Counted from the first letter of the stretch, positions 47,268 to 56,279 are shown. The stretch is 64,000 nt of DNA from Alteromonadales bacterium alter-6D02 (GCA_002835545.1 PIZK01000008.1:115203-179202); one strand, 5' to 3'. The notes: a model not told the origin generated them from the sequence alone. Translations and numbers: made by a program.

Positions 47268-47807
47268 CTATTTACTCTCGTCGTTAGCGTCTAGTGTTTC
47301 AACGGTCTGATTACCATTAGTATAAACACAAATATCACCAGCGATGGTTAATGCGCGTGTTGCAATGTCATTGGCATCAAGGTCAGTATTCTCAAGTAGT
47401 GCCGTGGCTGCAGCTTGAGCAAAAGGTCCACCAGAACCAATCGCGATTAAATCATTTTCAGGCTGAATCACATCACCGTTCCCCGTGATTATTAACGATG
47501 CTTCTTTATCAGCAACCGCTAGTAAGGCTTCAAGCTTACGTAAGCCACGATCGGTACGCCAATCTTTAGCCAGCTCTACCGCCGCTTTAGTCAAATGACC
47601 TTGATACATTTCTAACTTAGCTTCAAAACGTTCAAATAAAGTAAATGCATCGGCGGTGCCGCCAGCAAATCCTGCTAATACTTTATTGTTGTACAGGCGA
47701 CGTACTTTGCGTGCGTTGCCTTTCATTACAGTGTTACCTAGTGATACTTGACCGTCACCAGCAATAACAACTTTACCTTCACGGCGTACAGATACTATCG
47801 TAGTCAT
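47268..47807 (-). CDS. hslV: ATP-dependent protease peptidase subunit HslV
   Basis: HslV is the proteasome-like threonine protease that pairs with HslU. The 179-residue product begins [24 protein letters not shown]; Met removal exposes the catalytic N-terminal Thr. [18 protein letters not shown] and VDATAL-type helices are normal. The start was set at ATG 47807, with AGAGGACA before it; an in-frame extension to 47867 would bury the catalytic threonine and is wrong. Transcribed from a sigma-32 promoter. Confidence 0.97.
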   Translation of the reverse strand: MTTIVSVRREGKVVIAGDGQVSLGNTVMKGNARKVRRLYNNKVLAGFAGGTADAFTLFERFEAKLEMYQGHLTKAAVELAKDWRTDRGLRKLEALLAVADKEASLIITGNGDVIQPENDLIAIGSGGPFAQAAATALLENTDLDANDIATRALTIAGDICVYTNGNQTVETLDANDESK

Positions 47808-47910
47808 TATCTGTCCTCTTGATAATAAACGGTTGGGCTTATTGCCCCACCTAAAAATAAATGGCAAAACGATTGAACAATCGAGTCATCGTTTGCTTGG
47901 GTTAAAATAG

Positions 47911-47938
47911 AAATGGGGGTAGTGGGCGTTTTTTCAAG
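47911..47938 (-). promoter_or_regulatory. Sigma-32 (heat-shock) promoter for hslVU
   Basis: On the minus strand, CTTGAAA (47932-47938) and CCCCATTT (47911-47918) are separated by 13 nt. This matches the RpoH consensus (CTTGAAA and CCCCATnT) essentially perfectly and lies about 100 nt before hslV. The 5' leader it would produce contains the small hairpin cgatt/aatcg at 47870-47883. hslVU is a classic heat-shock operon. Confidence 0.88.
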
Positions 47939-47987
47939 GGGATAAATAAAATTAAGCGCCTGTGAGCTTGTTAGAATGAATAACTGT

Positions 47988-48490
47988 CGTCGTCCTGAAA
48001 GTGTTTAATTCAGGATCTCGCTTTTGTTGTTGAATGAGAAATTCCGGCTAAAAGCATGCCGGAACGACGTTGGTGGAATTGCCTGAACGATGTTGCTAAG
48101 AGTGTTGGGAAGCTAATGTCGTCGTCCTGAAAGTGTTTAATTCAGGATCTCGCTTTTGTTGTTGAATGAGAGGTTCCGGCTAAAAGCATGCCGGAACGAC
48201 GTTGTTGGACTTGCCAGAACGGTGTTGCTAAGAGTGTTGGGAAGCTAATGTCGTCATCCTGAAAGTGTTTAATTCAGGACCTCACTTTTGTTGTTGAATG
48301 AGAGGTTCCGGCTAAAAGACTGCCGGAACGACGTTAGTGGACATGTCGGAACAACGTTGGTGGACTTGCCAGAACGGTGTTGCTAAGAGTGTTGGGAAGC
48401 TAATGTCGTCGTCCTGAAAGTGTTTAATTCAGGATCTCGCTTTTGTTGTTGAATGAGAGGTTCCGGCTAAAAGACTGCCGGAACGACGTT
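47988..48490. repeat. Composite palindromic repeat array, four copies (132-bp period)
   Basis: Units begin CGTCGTCCTG (or CGTCATCCTG) at 47988, 48120, 48252 and 48407, giving steps of 132, 132 and 155 bp; the last spacer carries an extra 23-bp partial duplication. Each unit has the two family palindromes and a locus-specific spacer (TTGCTAAGAGTGTTGGGAAG). Unlike most arrays in the window, this one lies between co-directional genes, downstream of ftsN and just upstream of the hslVU promoter. Confidence 0.92.
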
Positions 48491-48504
48491 GGTGGTATTT
48501 ACTA

Positions 48505-49086
48505 TTATCCCTGCCAGAAAAAGATCTTACAGTGATTGATGTCGGCGCGTTGCATTTTATGACGCACCGTTTCGGCTTGACGTTTACGATCAAACGGGCC
48601 GAGGTACACTTGATACCAAACATCTTTAGAGCCTTGCACCGCTTTAATAAACGACTCATGACCTTGGAATGCTATTCGCGCTTTTAACTCTTCAGCTTGT
48701 GCTCGTGAGCGGACGCTGGCACATTGCAGGCGATAAGGGCGAGTTGACTCTTGTTGTTCTGGCAGTTCAACGGCAACTTCTTTTTGATCGAGCTTCTCAT
48801 ACTGCCAGCCGCCACTAGGTGCTTGCGGTAATGGCTCTTGGCTTTGCTTCGGTGCCGGTTTTGGTTTCGCTGTAACGACAGGTGCAGGTTCAATGGCAAC
48901 CGTTTCAGCACTACCATCAATTTTAATTAAGAAGTAACCGAACGCAGCACTGATGATCAATACCGCCGCCAGCATTACGAATAAACGTGGGCGTGGCGAA
49001 GGTTGCGCTTGAGCTGCTTTTTTAGTGCCCGATTTTTTACCTTGATTAGGCTTTTTCGGGCGGCCTTTCTTTGCGTGATCAGGCAT
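48505..49086 (-). CDS. ftsN: Cell division protein FtsN (SPOR domain)
   Basis: FtsN activates septal peptidoglycan synthesis. The 193-residue protein has a short basic cytoplasmic tail (HAKKGRPKKPNQGKKSGTKK), a single membrane segment (about 35-54), a proline/glutamine-rich periplasmic linker and a C-terminal SPOR domain (about 117-193: YRLQCASVRSRAQAEELKAR, WYQVYLGPFDRKRQAE) that binds denuded glycan. It is smaller than E. coli FtsN (319), chiefly in the linker. It follows argS by 3 nt. The argS-ftsN-hslV-hslU order is usual in this group. Confidence 0.88.
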   Translation of the reverse strand: MPDHAKKGRPKKPNQGKKSGTKKAAQAQPSPRPRLFVMLAAVLIISAAFGYFLIKIDGSAETVAIEPAPVVTAKPKPAPKQSQEPLPQAPSGGWQYEKLDQKEVAVELPEQQESTRPYRLQCASVRSRAQAEELKARIAFQGHESFIKAVQGSKDVWYQVYLGPFDRKRQAETVRHKMQRADINHCKIFFWQG

Positions 49087-49089
49087 TGA

Positions 49090-50838
49090 TTACATACGCT
49101 CCAGCGTCTTGATGCCTAATAATGATAAGCCTTGTTGTAGCGTCTTAGCCGTTAATGCCGCTAATTTTAAGCGACTTTGTTTAACCGCTTCATCATCACC
49201 TACCAAGATAGGACAAGCTTCATAGAAGCTAGAGAATGAACCCGCTAACTCATAAAGGTAAGTACACATCACGTGCGGTAAACCTTTGGCTGCAACGTTA
49301 CCTAGCGCATCGTTAAATTGCATTAACTTAGTGCCTAAGGCTTTTTCTTGCTCGGTATCTAGGCTGATTTCACCGCTGAGGTTATCAGCATCCACACCTG
49401 CTTTAGCAAAGATGCTCGCGACACGAGTGTAAGCATAAAGAATGTATGGTGCGGTGTTACCTTCAAAGCTCAACATGCTATCAAAACTAAAGGTGTAATC
49501 ACTAGTACGGGCTTTAGATAAATCAGCGTATTTAACTGCAGAAATACCCACCACATCAGCAATGGCTTTTAATTCAGCTTCATCCATGTCTGGATTCTTC
49601 GACTTCACTAAATCAAAGGCACGTTGTTGTGCTTCTGATAACAAGTCAGCAAGTTTTGCTACTTCACCAGAACGGGTTTTAAATGGTTTGCCATCTTCAC
49701 CCATCACCGTACCGAACGCCATGTGCTCAAGTGACATCTCTTCACGAGCAAACTTGGCTTTCTTCGCAAGGGCAAAGATTTGTTGGAAATGCAGGCTTTG
49801 GCGCGCATCAACAAAATATAGTACGCGATCAGCATTTAATACGTCATTACGGTAGCGTGTTGCCGCCATATCGGTAGTGGCATATAAGAAACCGCCGCCA
49901 GTTTTTTGAATAATGATTGGTAATGGCTCGTCGTTTTTACCTTTAAACTGCTCAAGGAAAACACATTGTGCGCCATCATTTTCTACTAACAAGCCTTGCT
50001 CTTTTAGTGATTCAACCACGCCCACTAAATCGTCGTTATAAGCACTTTCAGCCATCACGTCTTTACGAGTTAAGCTCACGCCTAAACGGTCGTACGTTTC
50101 CTGACAATGGCTTAAAGAAATATCGATAAATTGCTGCCATAAGGCTTTGCATTGCTCGTCGCCAGACTGTAATTTTACAACCATTTCACGGGCACGGGTC
50201 GAGAATGACTCATCTTCATCAAAACACTGTTTTGCTGCGCGGTAGAATTGCTCAAGGTTGTGCAATTCCATTGAAATCTCACCGCCTTGCTGTTGCAAGC
50301 GCTCCATGTAGGTCAGTAGCATACCAAACTGAGTACCCCAATCGCCGACATGGTTTTGGCGAATAACTTTGTGACCTAAAAACTCTAATGTGCGTACTAC
50401 GCTATCGCCGATGATCGCAGAGCGCAGGTGACCCACGTGCATCTCTTTAGCAAGGTTTGGCGCACTGTAATCAACCACGATGGTTTGTGGTGTTTCAACT
50501 TGGCTCACATTTAAGTTAGCGTCTTGATAAGCGGCTTCCAGCTGGTCGGTTAAGGCGTTATCAGCAACGAAGAAGTTAATAAAGCCTGGGCCTGCGATTT
50601 CAGTTTTTGCAATCACGGCTGACTGTGGTAAATGCTGACAAATAAGCTGAGCTAATTCGCGTGGGTTTTTGCCTGCTGGCTTCGCAGTCATTAACGCTAG
50701 ATTAGTGGCGAAATCGCCGTGAGATTTATCCTTAGTTCGGTCTACTTGAATGCGTGGAGCCGCTTCTGCTGGCAAAATATTTTCTTGCTTTAAAATTGCG
50801 ACAGTTTGTTCAAGTAATTGTTGGATATTCTCTTTCAT
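49090..50838 (-). CDS. argS: Arginyl-tRNA synthetase
   Basis: ArgS charges tRNA-Arg. The roughly 582-residue class I synthetase has the HIGH-type motif HVGH in [19 protein letters not shown], and the [11 protein letters not shown] region in place of KMSKS, as usual for ArgRS; the C-terminal anticodon-binding domain includes [18 protein letters not shown]. The N-terminal additional domain starts [16 protein letters not shown] at 50853 would add five residues; the ATG at 50838 was preferred because it gives the N-terminus expected for the family. Upstream is a long gap holding a dispersed repeat. Confidence 0.95.
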   Translation of the reverse strand: MKENIQQLLEQTVAILKQENILPAEAAPRIQVDRTKDKSHGDFATNLALMTAKPAGKNPRELAQLICQHLPQSAVIAKTEIAGPGFINFFVADNALTDQLEAAYQDANLNVSQVETPQTIVVDYSAPNLAKEMHVGHLRSAIIGDSVVRTLEFLGHKVIRQNHVGDWGTQFGMLLTYMERLQQQGGEISMELHNLEQFYRAAKQCFDEDESFSTRAREMVVKLQSGDEQCKALWQQFIDISLSHCQETYDRLGVSLTRKDVMAESAYNDDLVGVVESLKEQGLLVENDGAQCVFLEQFKGKNDEPLPIIIQKTGGGFLYATTDMAATRYRNDVLNADRVLYFVDARQSLHFQQIFALAKKAKFAREEMSLEHMAFGTVMGEDGKPFKTRSGEVAKLADLLSEAQQRAFDLVKSKNPDMDEAELKAIADVVGISAVKYADLSKARTSDYTFSFDSMLSFEGNTAPYILYAYTRVASIFAKAGVDADNLSGEISLDTEQEKALGTKLMQFNDALGNVAAKGLPHVMCTYLYELAGSFSSFYEACPILVGDDEAVKQSRLKLAALTAKTLQQGLSLLGIKTLERM

Positions 50839-51014
50839 CAGGTTTTGCACCACTAGTGTTGTTTAAATCGTCGTTATCGCCTCAATTCGGCGACAATAAA
50901 GCCATAAGTCTATCGTAAATCAGCGCCTGCCTCTAGCGGCATTGGTAGCATATTTGCTAAAAAATTACATTTTATAGTTTTATTATTTTTATTGTGTCTT
51001 CTTGATTGATTGCT

Positions 51015-51340
51015 CTGATAATTTGATGTGCTATTTAAGTTCTGTGATCCATTTTGTGTTGACTCAAGCACACCAGTTACTTTTCTGTGCTTCGCCAAAG
51101 AAAAGTAACCAAAAGATTAAATCGTCTGGAACGATTTAAGACAGCTTAGCTGGTCCGTAGGACAAATAACAGGGGGGTTATTTGCAAAGGCGACCCGTAA
51201 GTTAGTTGCTTTTCTTTTAGTAGCCAGCTGTCTTAACGGAACCGATTTTTATACGCATCCCTGCGTAAAAATCTAAAAATTCGTCCCTGAATTTTTTTCC
51301 TAACAGCTGACTCCTAAAAGGCAACTAAAAACGGGAGATA
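51015..51340. repeat. Dispersed structured repeat, copy B
   Basis: Second copy of the element at 29527-29790. It shares the hairpin gttacttttct...agaaaagtaac, GGCGACCCGTAA and the folded region with stems 51203-51209/51321-51327, 51214-51220/51314-51320, 51225-51231/51303-51309, 51244-51250/51267-51273 and 51253-51257/51262-51266. It differs from copy A by compensatory changes and by a 68-bp insertion. It lies in the 685-nt gap between priA and argS. The rest of that gap shows no gene; a short minus-strand frame overlapping the left end is not credible. Confidence 0.85.
51117..51184. repeat. Insertion of four back-to-back small palindromes in copy B
   Basis: Absent from copy A, this stretch consists of consecutive hairpins: ttaaatcgt/acgatttaa (9 bp), cagc/gctg, gtcc/ggac, and caaataac/gttatttg (8 bp, G-rich loop). 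They sit between the AACCAAAAG and GGCGACCCG blocks of the element. Confidence 0.8.
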
Positions 51341-51481
51341 GGTGGTAGCTACCAGTGATTGACTTTTAAAAATTTTCCCTTAAATGCCAGTGCGGCTCAC
51401 TGACTAAAAAGTGTTGCGATTTGATAAGGCAAGCTTGAACAACAGGGATGTTGTTCCAGAGCCTCCATGGACGGATTGACG

Positions 51482-51502
51482 GCGACTTGGCATTCAAGTC
51501 GC
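51482..51502 (-). terminator. Hairpin downstream of priA
   Basis: gcgacttg/caagtcgc forms an 8-bp stem with a 5-nt loop 22 nt after the priA stop codon. There is no T-run, so it may be a Rho-dependent stop or an RNA-end stabiliser. Confidence 0.4.
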
Positions 51503-51523
51503 GACACTTATCGACAGCATGAC

Positions 51524-53746
51524 CTACACCATATCAATCGGGTCGACATCGATAGACCAGCGCACTAAGCGGCTGGCTTTGTGTTTATCGAGTTCGCCGA
51601 TGAGGACGGTGAGAAATTTATGCAGCTGGCTGCGTTTGCTGGCTTCGAAGATCACCTGCCAGCGGAATTTTCCCGCGCGGCGTTCCATCGGTGAGGGCAT
51701 TGGGCCGATTTGGCGCAGCGGGGATTCTTTGCTGACCAGTTGTTGCAAAATTAGCTGCGCGATATCCTGCAAGACTTGATTAAATACTGTGATGTGTTGT
51801 GGGTTGTGCGACTCGATACGTAGCAGCGCCATGTGCCAATAAGGGGGCAGTTGGGCAATTTTGCGCTCGGTTAACGCATCTTCACTAAACGATGAATACC
51901 CCTCGCTGTTGAGGCGTTGCAATAGTTGATGCTCGGGATGATGGGTTTGTAGCGCCACCTGACCGGGTTTACTGGCGCGGCCTGCACGGCCAGAGACTTG
52001 TAAATATAATTGAGCGAGTTTTTCACTGGCGCGAAAATCACCACTAAATAACGCACCATCAACATCGAGTAACGCCACCAAGGTCACATCGGGAAAGTGA
52101 TGCCCTTTAGCCAACATTTGCGTGCCGATTAATACTTGGTAGTCGTTGTTGTTGATCCCCTCAAGCGATTCATCTAGCGAGCCTTTGCGCCTTGTACTAT
52201 CACGATCAATACGCACACTTTTATACTGTGGAAACAATTCATTAACGGTTTGTTCGAGCTGTTCGGTGCCGACACCCGCGGTGACTAGTTGGGTGCTACC
52301 ACAGCCGGGGCATTGAGTTGGAATACCGTGCTGATCGCCACAATGATGGCACTGAATATAGCGATAACGTTGATGCACGGTGTAATGGGCGTCACAGCGA
52401 TGGCAATCACCCAGCCAACCACATTCATGACACAATAAAGCGGGGGCATAGCCACGACGATTTAAGAATAGCATCACTTGATTGCCGCGTGATAAGTGGT
52501 GCTCCATTAACTGAATTAACTGCGGTGATAAGCCACTTTGCAGCTGCACCCCTTTAATATCAATGATCTGATGGCTCGCTTCACTGGCATTGGCCGCGCG
52601 TTTGCTTAAGGTTAGCTGTTGATACTTACCGAGTTTCGCGTTGTGCAGCGTTTCAAAGCAGGGCGTCGCACTGCCTAGCACCAATGGAATTTGTTCAATA
52701 TTGGCACGTACTACGGCTAAATCACGGGCGTTGTATCTAAAGGTGTCTTGTTGTTTTAGCGAACTATCATGCTCTTCATCAACAATGATCATACCGGGGC
52801 GTTTAAGCGGAGTAAAAATTGCCGAGCGGGTGCCAATGATTAACGCTGCTTGGCCTTGCTGTGCTTTAAGCCAACCGTCGAGGCGTTCTTTATCATTGAG
52901 CCCTGAATGTAAAAACACAATCGGCACATTAAAGCGGCTCTGAAAACGGTGTAGCGTCTGCGGCGTTAAGCCTATTTCTGGCACGATGATCAGCGCTTGC
53001 TTGCCCGCATTAATCACTTGCTCAATGGCTTGTAAATAGACCTCAGTTTTACCACTGCCAGTGATACCTAATAAGAGACTGGAGCTATATCCGCGCTCAA
53101 TATTAATTGCCGCCACCGCAATCGCTTGTTCTTTATTAAGCACCAACCGATCATCATGGTTAATCTGTTCATCAGTCCAACTACAAGGCGCAGCTAGCGG
53201 TTTGGCCACTTGCTCGATAAGTGCTTTTTTCTCCACTGCTTTAATCGTCGCGCTGCTAATGTCTTGCTGTTTTAATTGCGCTGGGGTGTGCGGCCCTTGG
53301 TGTAGCAGACTAACTAACTGTTGTTGTTTTTTAGCGCGGGCTAAGCTGTCTGGCTCGGTAGACTGTCCCTGTTCAGTTAATTGCCACTGCAAGATGGGGG
53401 CTATGGTCGCTGCCTCGCCCTTGCGCAATAACGCTGGCATTGACTGGTGATAAATCTCACCTAAGGAATATAAATAATAATTACTCGCCCAGCCTAAGAG
53501 CTTATGAATTGTTATGGGCTGCAATGAATCATCATCGAGCACCTGCGTGAGCGCTTTTAATTTATCGCGGTTAACCTCTGACTCTTCGAGTAATCCGGTG
53601 ACCATGGCAATTAACGTGCGTGAGCCAAAGGGCACTTCCACCCGCGCGCCAACACTGGGCAGCGCAAATTCGCTTGGGCATAAATAACTAAACTTTCTAC
53701 GTAATGGCGTGGGGACCGCTACTTCAACAAGCGTGGTGTGGGTCAT
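51524..53746 (-). CDS. priA: Primosomal protein N' (PriA helicase)
   Basis: PriA reloads the replisome at collapsed forks. The 740-residue protein has an N-terminal 3' DNA-binding domain (GARVEVPFGSRTLIAMV), Walker A LLLGITGSGKTEVYLQAI, a DEEH box in IIVDEEHDSSLKQQ, eight zinc-binding cysteines between about 440 and 485 (CHECGWLGDCHRCDAHY, CHHCGDQHG, CPGCGS), and helicase motifs VI (QVSGRAGRASKPG). Length is standard. It is divergent from rpmE and probably transcribed alone. Confidence 0.96.
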   Translation of the reverse strand: MTHTTLVEVAVPTPLRRKFSYLCPSEFALPSVGARVEVPFGSRTLIAMVTGLLEESEVNRDKLKALTQVLDDDSLQPITIHKLLGWASNYYLYSLGEIYHQSMPALLRKGEAATIAPILQWQLTEQGQSTEPDSLARAKKQQQLVSLLHQGPHTPAQLKQQDISSATIKAVEKKALIEQVAKPLAAPCSWTDEQINHDDRLVLNKEQAIAVAAINIERGYSSSLLLGITGSGKTEVYLQAIEQVINAGKQALIIVPEIGLTPQTLHRFQSRFNVPIVFLHSGLNDKERLDGWLKAQQGQAALIIGTRSAIFTPLKRPGMIIVDEEHDSSLKQQDTFRYNARDLAVVRANIEQIPLVLGSATPCFETLHNAKLGKYQQLTLSKRAANASEASHQIIDIKGVQLQSGLSPQLIQLMEHHLSRGNQVMLFLNRRGYAPALLCHECGWLGDCHRCDAHYTVHQRYRYIQCHHCGDQHGIPTQCPGCGSTQLVTAGVGTEQLEQTVNELFPQYKSVRIDRDSTRRKGSLDESLEGINNNDYQVLIGTQMLAKGHHFPDVTLVALLDVDGALFSGDFRASEKLAQLYLQVSGRAGRASKPGQVALQTHHPEHQLLQRLNSEGYSSFSEDALTERKIAQLPPYWHMALLRIESHNPQHITVFNQVLQDIAQLILQQLVSKESPLRQIGPMPSPMERRAGKFRWQVIFEASKRSQLHKFLTVLIGELDKHKASRLVRWSIDVDPIDMV

Positions 53747-53863
53747 TGGTTTTCAATACTAACGAGGACTATATTAAAGGACAAGGGTTAGTGTAATCAG
53801 ATTATATGTGAAATAGAAGCGGATTATTTATTCGATCGACTAGCATGATCAAAATCAATGCTA

Positions 53864-53932
53864 TATAATTCGCGCCCTATTATTTTACAATCTTCGTATG
53901 GTGTCAGACTTCGGGTTTGATAGCGATGCGAA
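53864..53932 (+). promoter_or_regulatory. rpmE promoter -10 and L31-type autoregulatory leader
   Basis: TATAAT (53864-53869, extended by TGC) is a likely -10 box; no strong -35 was seen. The leader that follows folds: ttcgtat (53893-53899) pairs with atgcgaa (53926-53932), and inside it tcagac (53904-53909) pairs with gtttga (53915-53920) around a UUCG-type loop. A stem-loop leader bound by bL31 itself is known for gammaproteobacterial rpmE; position and shape fit. Confidence 0.6.
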
Positions 53933-53951
53933 CTAATTAGAGGTTTTTCTA

Positions 53952-54167
53952 ATGCAACAAGGTATTCACCCAGAATACGCTGGAATCAAGGCATCTTGTT
54001 CTTGCGGTAACGTAATCAACGTTGGTTCAACAGTTGGTAAAGATTTAGCACTAGACGTATGTTCAGAGTGTCACCCGTTCTACACTGGTAAGCAAAAAGT
54101 TGCTGACGCTGGCGGCCGTGTTGACAAGTTCAAATCACGTTTTGGTTCACTTAAATCTAAGAAGTAA
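53952..54167 (+). CDS. rpmE: 50S ribosomal protein L31 (bL31, zinc form)
   Basis: bL31 bridges the ribosomal subunits. The 71-residue protein [20 protein letters not shown] has the four zinc cysteines (C16, C18, C37, C40 in SCSCGN and [14 protein letters not shown]), so it is the zinc-containing C+ form. AGAGG lies 8-12 nt before the ATG. The paralogous zinc-free form is not in the window. Confidence 0.96.
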   Translation: MQQGIHPEYAGIKASCSCGNVINVGSTVGKDLALDVCSECHPFYTGKQKVADAGGRVDKFKSRFGSLKSKK

Positions 54168-54188
54168 TATTTCTTACGTTTTAAGTAT

Positions 54189-54216
54189 AAAAAGCACTCT
54201 AAGGAGTGCTTTTTTT
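54189..54216 (+). terminator. Rho-independent terminator after rpmE
   Basis: agcactc/gagtgct stem with a 4-nt loop, AAAA on the left and seven T on the right. Confidence 0.92.
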
Positions 54217-54278
54217 ATGCCTGCAATTTAATACTGTCATTCCGGAAAATCAACCACACCGACATGGCCTTAAAACCC

Positions 54279-54730
54279 CGTCATTCCGGCAGTGTTTTAG
54301 CCGGAACTTCTAACGGCTTACCGAACCTTTAAGTTGTTCACTAAGCCAAGCCACTACGGCATGTTAACCACAAGTTGCTCAAGTCCACCCATGGCACGCT
54401 CGAAAACCGCATCCCTGTGGTTTAAGGCTTGTTAATAACATACCGTCATGGCTTTAAGTTGAGGTTTACTGGCGTTAATAATCCGTCATTCCGGCAGTCT
54501 TTTAGCCGGGATCTCTAACGGCTTACCGAACCTTTAAGTTGTTCACTAAGCCAAGCCACAACGGCATGTTAACCACAAGTTGCTCAAGCCCATCCATGGC
54601 ACGCTCGAAAACCGCATCCCTGCGGTTTAACGCTTGCTAATAACATACCGTCATGGCTTTAAATTTGGGTTTACTAGCGTTAATAATCTGTCATTCCGGC
54701 ACTTTTAGTTCTTGTTATCTCGCTTTGCTG
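54279..54730. repeat. Tandem 205-bp repeat (two full copies and a truncated third)
   Basis: The block starting CGTCATTCCGGCAG occurs at 54279 and 54484, and a broken copy starts at 54689: exact 205-bp steps. Only the ATTCCGGC...GCCGGAA palindrome of the family is present; the rest of each unit is a locus-specific sequence with CGGCTTACCGAACC, CGGCATGTTAACC and a hairpin aaaccgc/gcggttt (a G-T pair in the first copy). The gap between rpmE and the antitoxin gene is otherwise empty of genes. Confidence 0.9.
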
Positions 54731-54774
54731 CGACTAACATAACCAATATAAAGATCGATTAAGAGACCGAATTG

Positions 54775-55023
54775 ATGACCTCTAGAATTTTAGCTGATGT
54801 TGCTGCCAGTATTACCGAATTAAAAGCTAACCCAATGAAAGTGGCAACAAGTGCTTGCGGCGAACCTGTTGCTGTATTAAACCGAAATGAGCCTGCATTT
54901 TATTGCGTACCTGCGCAAGCATACGAGATGATGATGGATAGACTTGAAGACCTTGAGTTACTTGCTCTTGCCAAGGAGCGCGAATCGGAAGAGAGTATTT
55001 CGGTAAACATTGATGACCTATAA
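54775..55023 (+). CDS. Type II antitoxin, Phd/YefM-like
   Basis: An 82-residue protein opening MTSRILADVAASITELKANP, followed by VATSACGEPVAVLNRNEPAFYCVPAQAYE, the pattern of Phd/YefM/StbD-type antitoxins that bind operator DNA through the N-terminal half and wrap the toxin with the acidic C-terminus (ESEESISVNIDDL). The start is ATG 54775, three bases after an in-frame TTG. It overlaps the toxin gene by 11 nt. Confidence 0.88.
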   Translation: MTSRILADVAASITELKANPMKVATSACGEPVAVLNRNEPAFYCVPAQAYEMMMDRLEDLELLALAKERESEESISVNIDDL

Positions 55024-55300
55024 ACTCGAATTCAAAAAGAGTGCACTTAAAGAGTGGAATAAGCTTGGCTCCACCCTGCAACAGCAGTTTAAAAAGAAGT
55101 TAATTGAACGGCTAGCGGTGCCACATGTGCCAGTCTCAAAGCTCGCTGGTGCTGACAACATGTATAAGATTAAATTACGTCAATCTGGCTATCGTTTAGT
55201 GTACAAAGTTGAAGATGACATCGTTATTGTCACTGTGTTCGCCGTTGGCAAGCGGGAACGAGGCGATGTGTACCATAAAGCGATGAAACGCACTGAGTAG
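55013..55300 (+). CDS. RelE/ParE-superfamily toxin (StbE/RelE-like)
   Basis: A 95-residue basic protein beginning MTYKLEFKKSALKEWNKLG, with QQFKKKLIERL, KLAGADNMYKIKLRQSGYRLVYKVEDD and VFAVGKRERGDVY. These match RelE-type ribosome-dependent mRNA interferases, with the conserved arginine and Lys/Arg-rich core. It overlaps the antitoxin gene, the standard antitoxin-first arrangement. Complete and apparently functional. Confidence 0.88.
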   Translation: MTYKLEFKKSALKEWNKLGSTLQQQFKKKLIERLAVPHVPVSKLAGADNMYKIKLRQSGYRLVYKVEDDIVIVTVFAVGKRERGDVYHKAMKRTE

Positions 55301-55344
55301 GCTTTTAGCCTTAATAATGTGACAAATCGTTATAACAATCAATC

Positions 55345-55505
55345 TTGCAGTCTTTTAGCAGGGATCTCGCTTTTGTTGCAACAGTAAAGCGAGGTCCTGA
55401 ATAAAAGCGCTTCAGGACGACGAGTGGTGAGGTCATAAATGTTGTCTAACCACACTGTCACTCTTGCCACTACAACACCTATCATCCCGGCAGTGTTTTT
55501 GCCGG
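55345..55505. repeat. Composite palindromic repeats, degenerate copies
   Basis: A rearranged copy (GCAGTCTTTTAGCAGGGATCT, then GCGAGGTCCTGAATAAAAGC, then TTCAGGACGACGAG) and a single palindrome (ATCCCGGCAGTG...GCCGGGAT near 55481-55507) follow the toxin gene. Base changes in the palindromes are mostly paired (CCCGGC/GCCGGG instead of TCCGGC/GCCGGA). Confidence 0.75.
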
Positions 55506-55510
55506 GATTT

Positions 55511-56051
55511 CTGTTAGGTTTCTACAGCGCTGCCAGCTCTTCCAAACTAATTGCCAAACGCGCACTACAGCCTGTATCGGCGGTTGACAGCGGATGCGAG
55601 AGGTCGAGCGATTATAGCGCCAATCATATTGGCGCCAGCCACCGCGTAAAATGCCATCAGGGTCGGGGGGTCGTGACTTGAATGGTTTTGCTGTGGGTTT
55701 TCTCGCATATAAATATAGGCATCATCGGCGAGCCATTCGCCTAAACTACCATTATCACCCAAAGCTAAATCGTGACGTTTTACTCTTACACATTGTTATT
55801 TCAGTAGTATTTAAATTTCTATAATGCCCTTAAAAAATCCTTTTTATTTCTTTGACGCGATGGGTTTTCTGAACTAGCTTGAGCTTATTGTCAGTGTGGA
55901 ACCATCATTCTAAAGGATTTCTAGTAGACGAAGTCATAGGGACTAGAAAAAGGAAGCGGCTTGACTTTGTTCCTTTAAGGGAAATAGCTGCTATATCATT
56001 GCTAAAAGTAGCAAAATTAACTCGGTATAACCGAATAGGGAGAATAATATT
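55511..56051. other. Gene-poor region upstream of the bacteriocin-like gene
   Basis: About 540 nt with no convincing gene. It holds a perfect hairpin gcgccaat/attggcgc at 55617-55635 and a minus-strand 65-codon open frame (55565-55762) that lacks a Shine-Dalgarno sequence and family resemblance. GGGAGA at 56038-56043 is the ribosome site for the gene at 56052. A TTGACT at 55961 is a possible -35 box, but no well-spaced -10 was found. Confidence 0.4.
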
Positions 56052-56279
56052 ATGCGTCAACTAACTATTGATGAAGTTAATCAAGTAAATGGAGGTGTAT
56101 CACAAGAAGCTGCAATAGGTGGGAATTTGTCTATTGTGGCAATTGGTGCAGGAGTTGCTATAGCAGGTTCCGCACCAGTATGGTTTCCAGTTTTGATGAT
56201 AGGAGTTAGTGTGTCGTTAACAGCCTCTTATGCTGCTAGCTTATGGCGAAATCGACATCGAGCTGTTAGCTCACGATAA
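56052..56279 (+). CDS. Bacteriocin-like peptide precursor with double-glycine leader
   Basis: The 75-residue peptide begins MRQLTIDEVNQVNGG, an almost ideal double-glycine leader (M-R-x-L-x-x-x-E-V-x-x-V-x-GG) of the kind removed by peptidase-containing ABC transporters. The predicted mature part (60 residues) is glycine/alanine-rich and hydrophobic (LSIVAIGAGVAIAG; VLMIGVSVSLTASYAASL) with a basic tail (WRNRHRAVSSR), as in membrane-active class II bacteriocins and microcins. GGGAGA lies 8 nt upstream. A stem-loop with T-run follows, then a 41-residue membrane peptide gene. No transporter or immunity protein is recognised nearby. Activity is inferred, not shown. Confidence 0.75.
   Translation: MRQLTIDEVNQVNGGVSQEAAIGGNLSIVAIGAGVAIAGSAPVWFPVLMIGVSVSLTASYAASLWRNRHRAVSSR

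Noticed and set aside
50910..51098. 62-codon minus-strand frame in the priA-argS gap
   Set aside because: It lies partly in the dispersed repeat, and its sequence (Asn/Lys-rich) looks like translated non-coding DNA.
54279..55507. Repeats beside a toxin-antitoxin pair considered as integron attC sites
   Set aside because: No attC-type core sites (GTTRRRY) flank the genes, the repeats lie tandemly instead of one per cassette, and no integrase is present.
55565..55762. 65-codon minus-strand open frame upstream of the bacteriocin-like gene
   Set aside because: No Shine-Dalgarno sequence, no recognisable family, and it runs through hairpin-rich sequence near repeats. It could be a gene fragment, but nothing supports that.
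55879..56064. 61-codon plus-strand frame ending inside the bacteriocin-like gene
   Set aside because: Covers the probable promoter/leader of the peptide gene, overlaps its start in another frame and shows no coding character.
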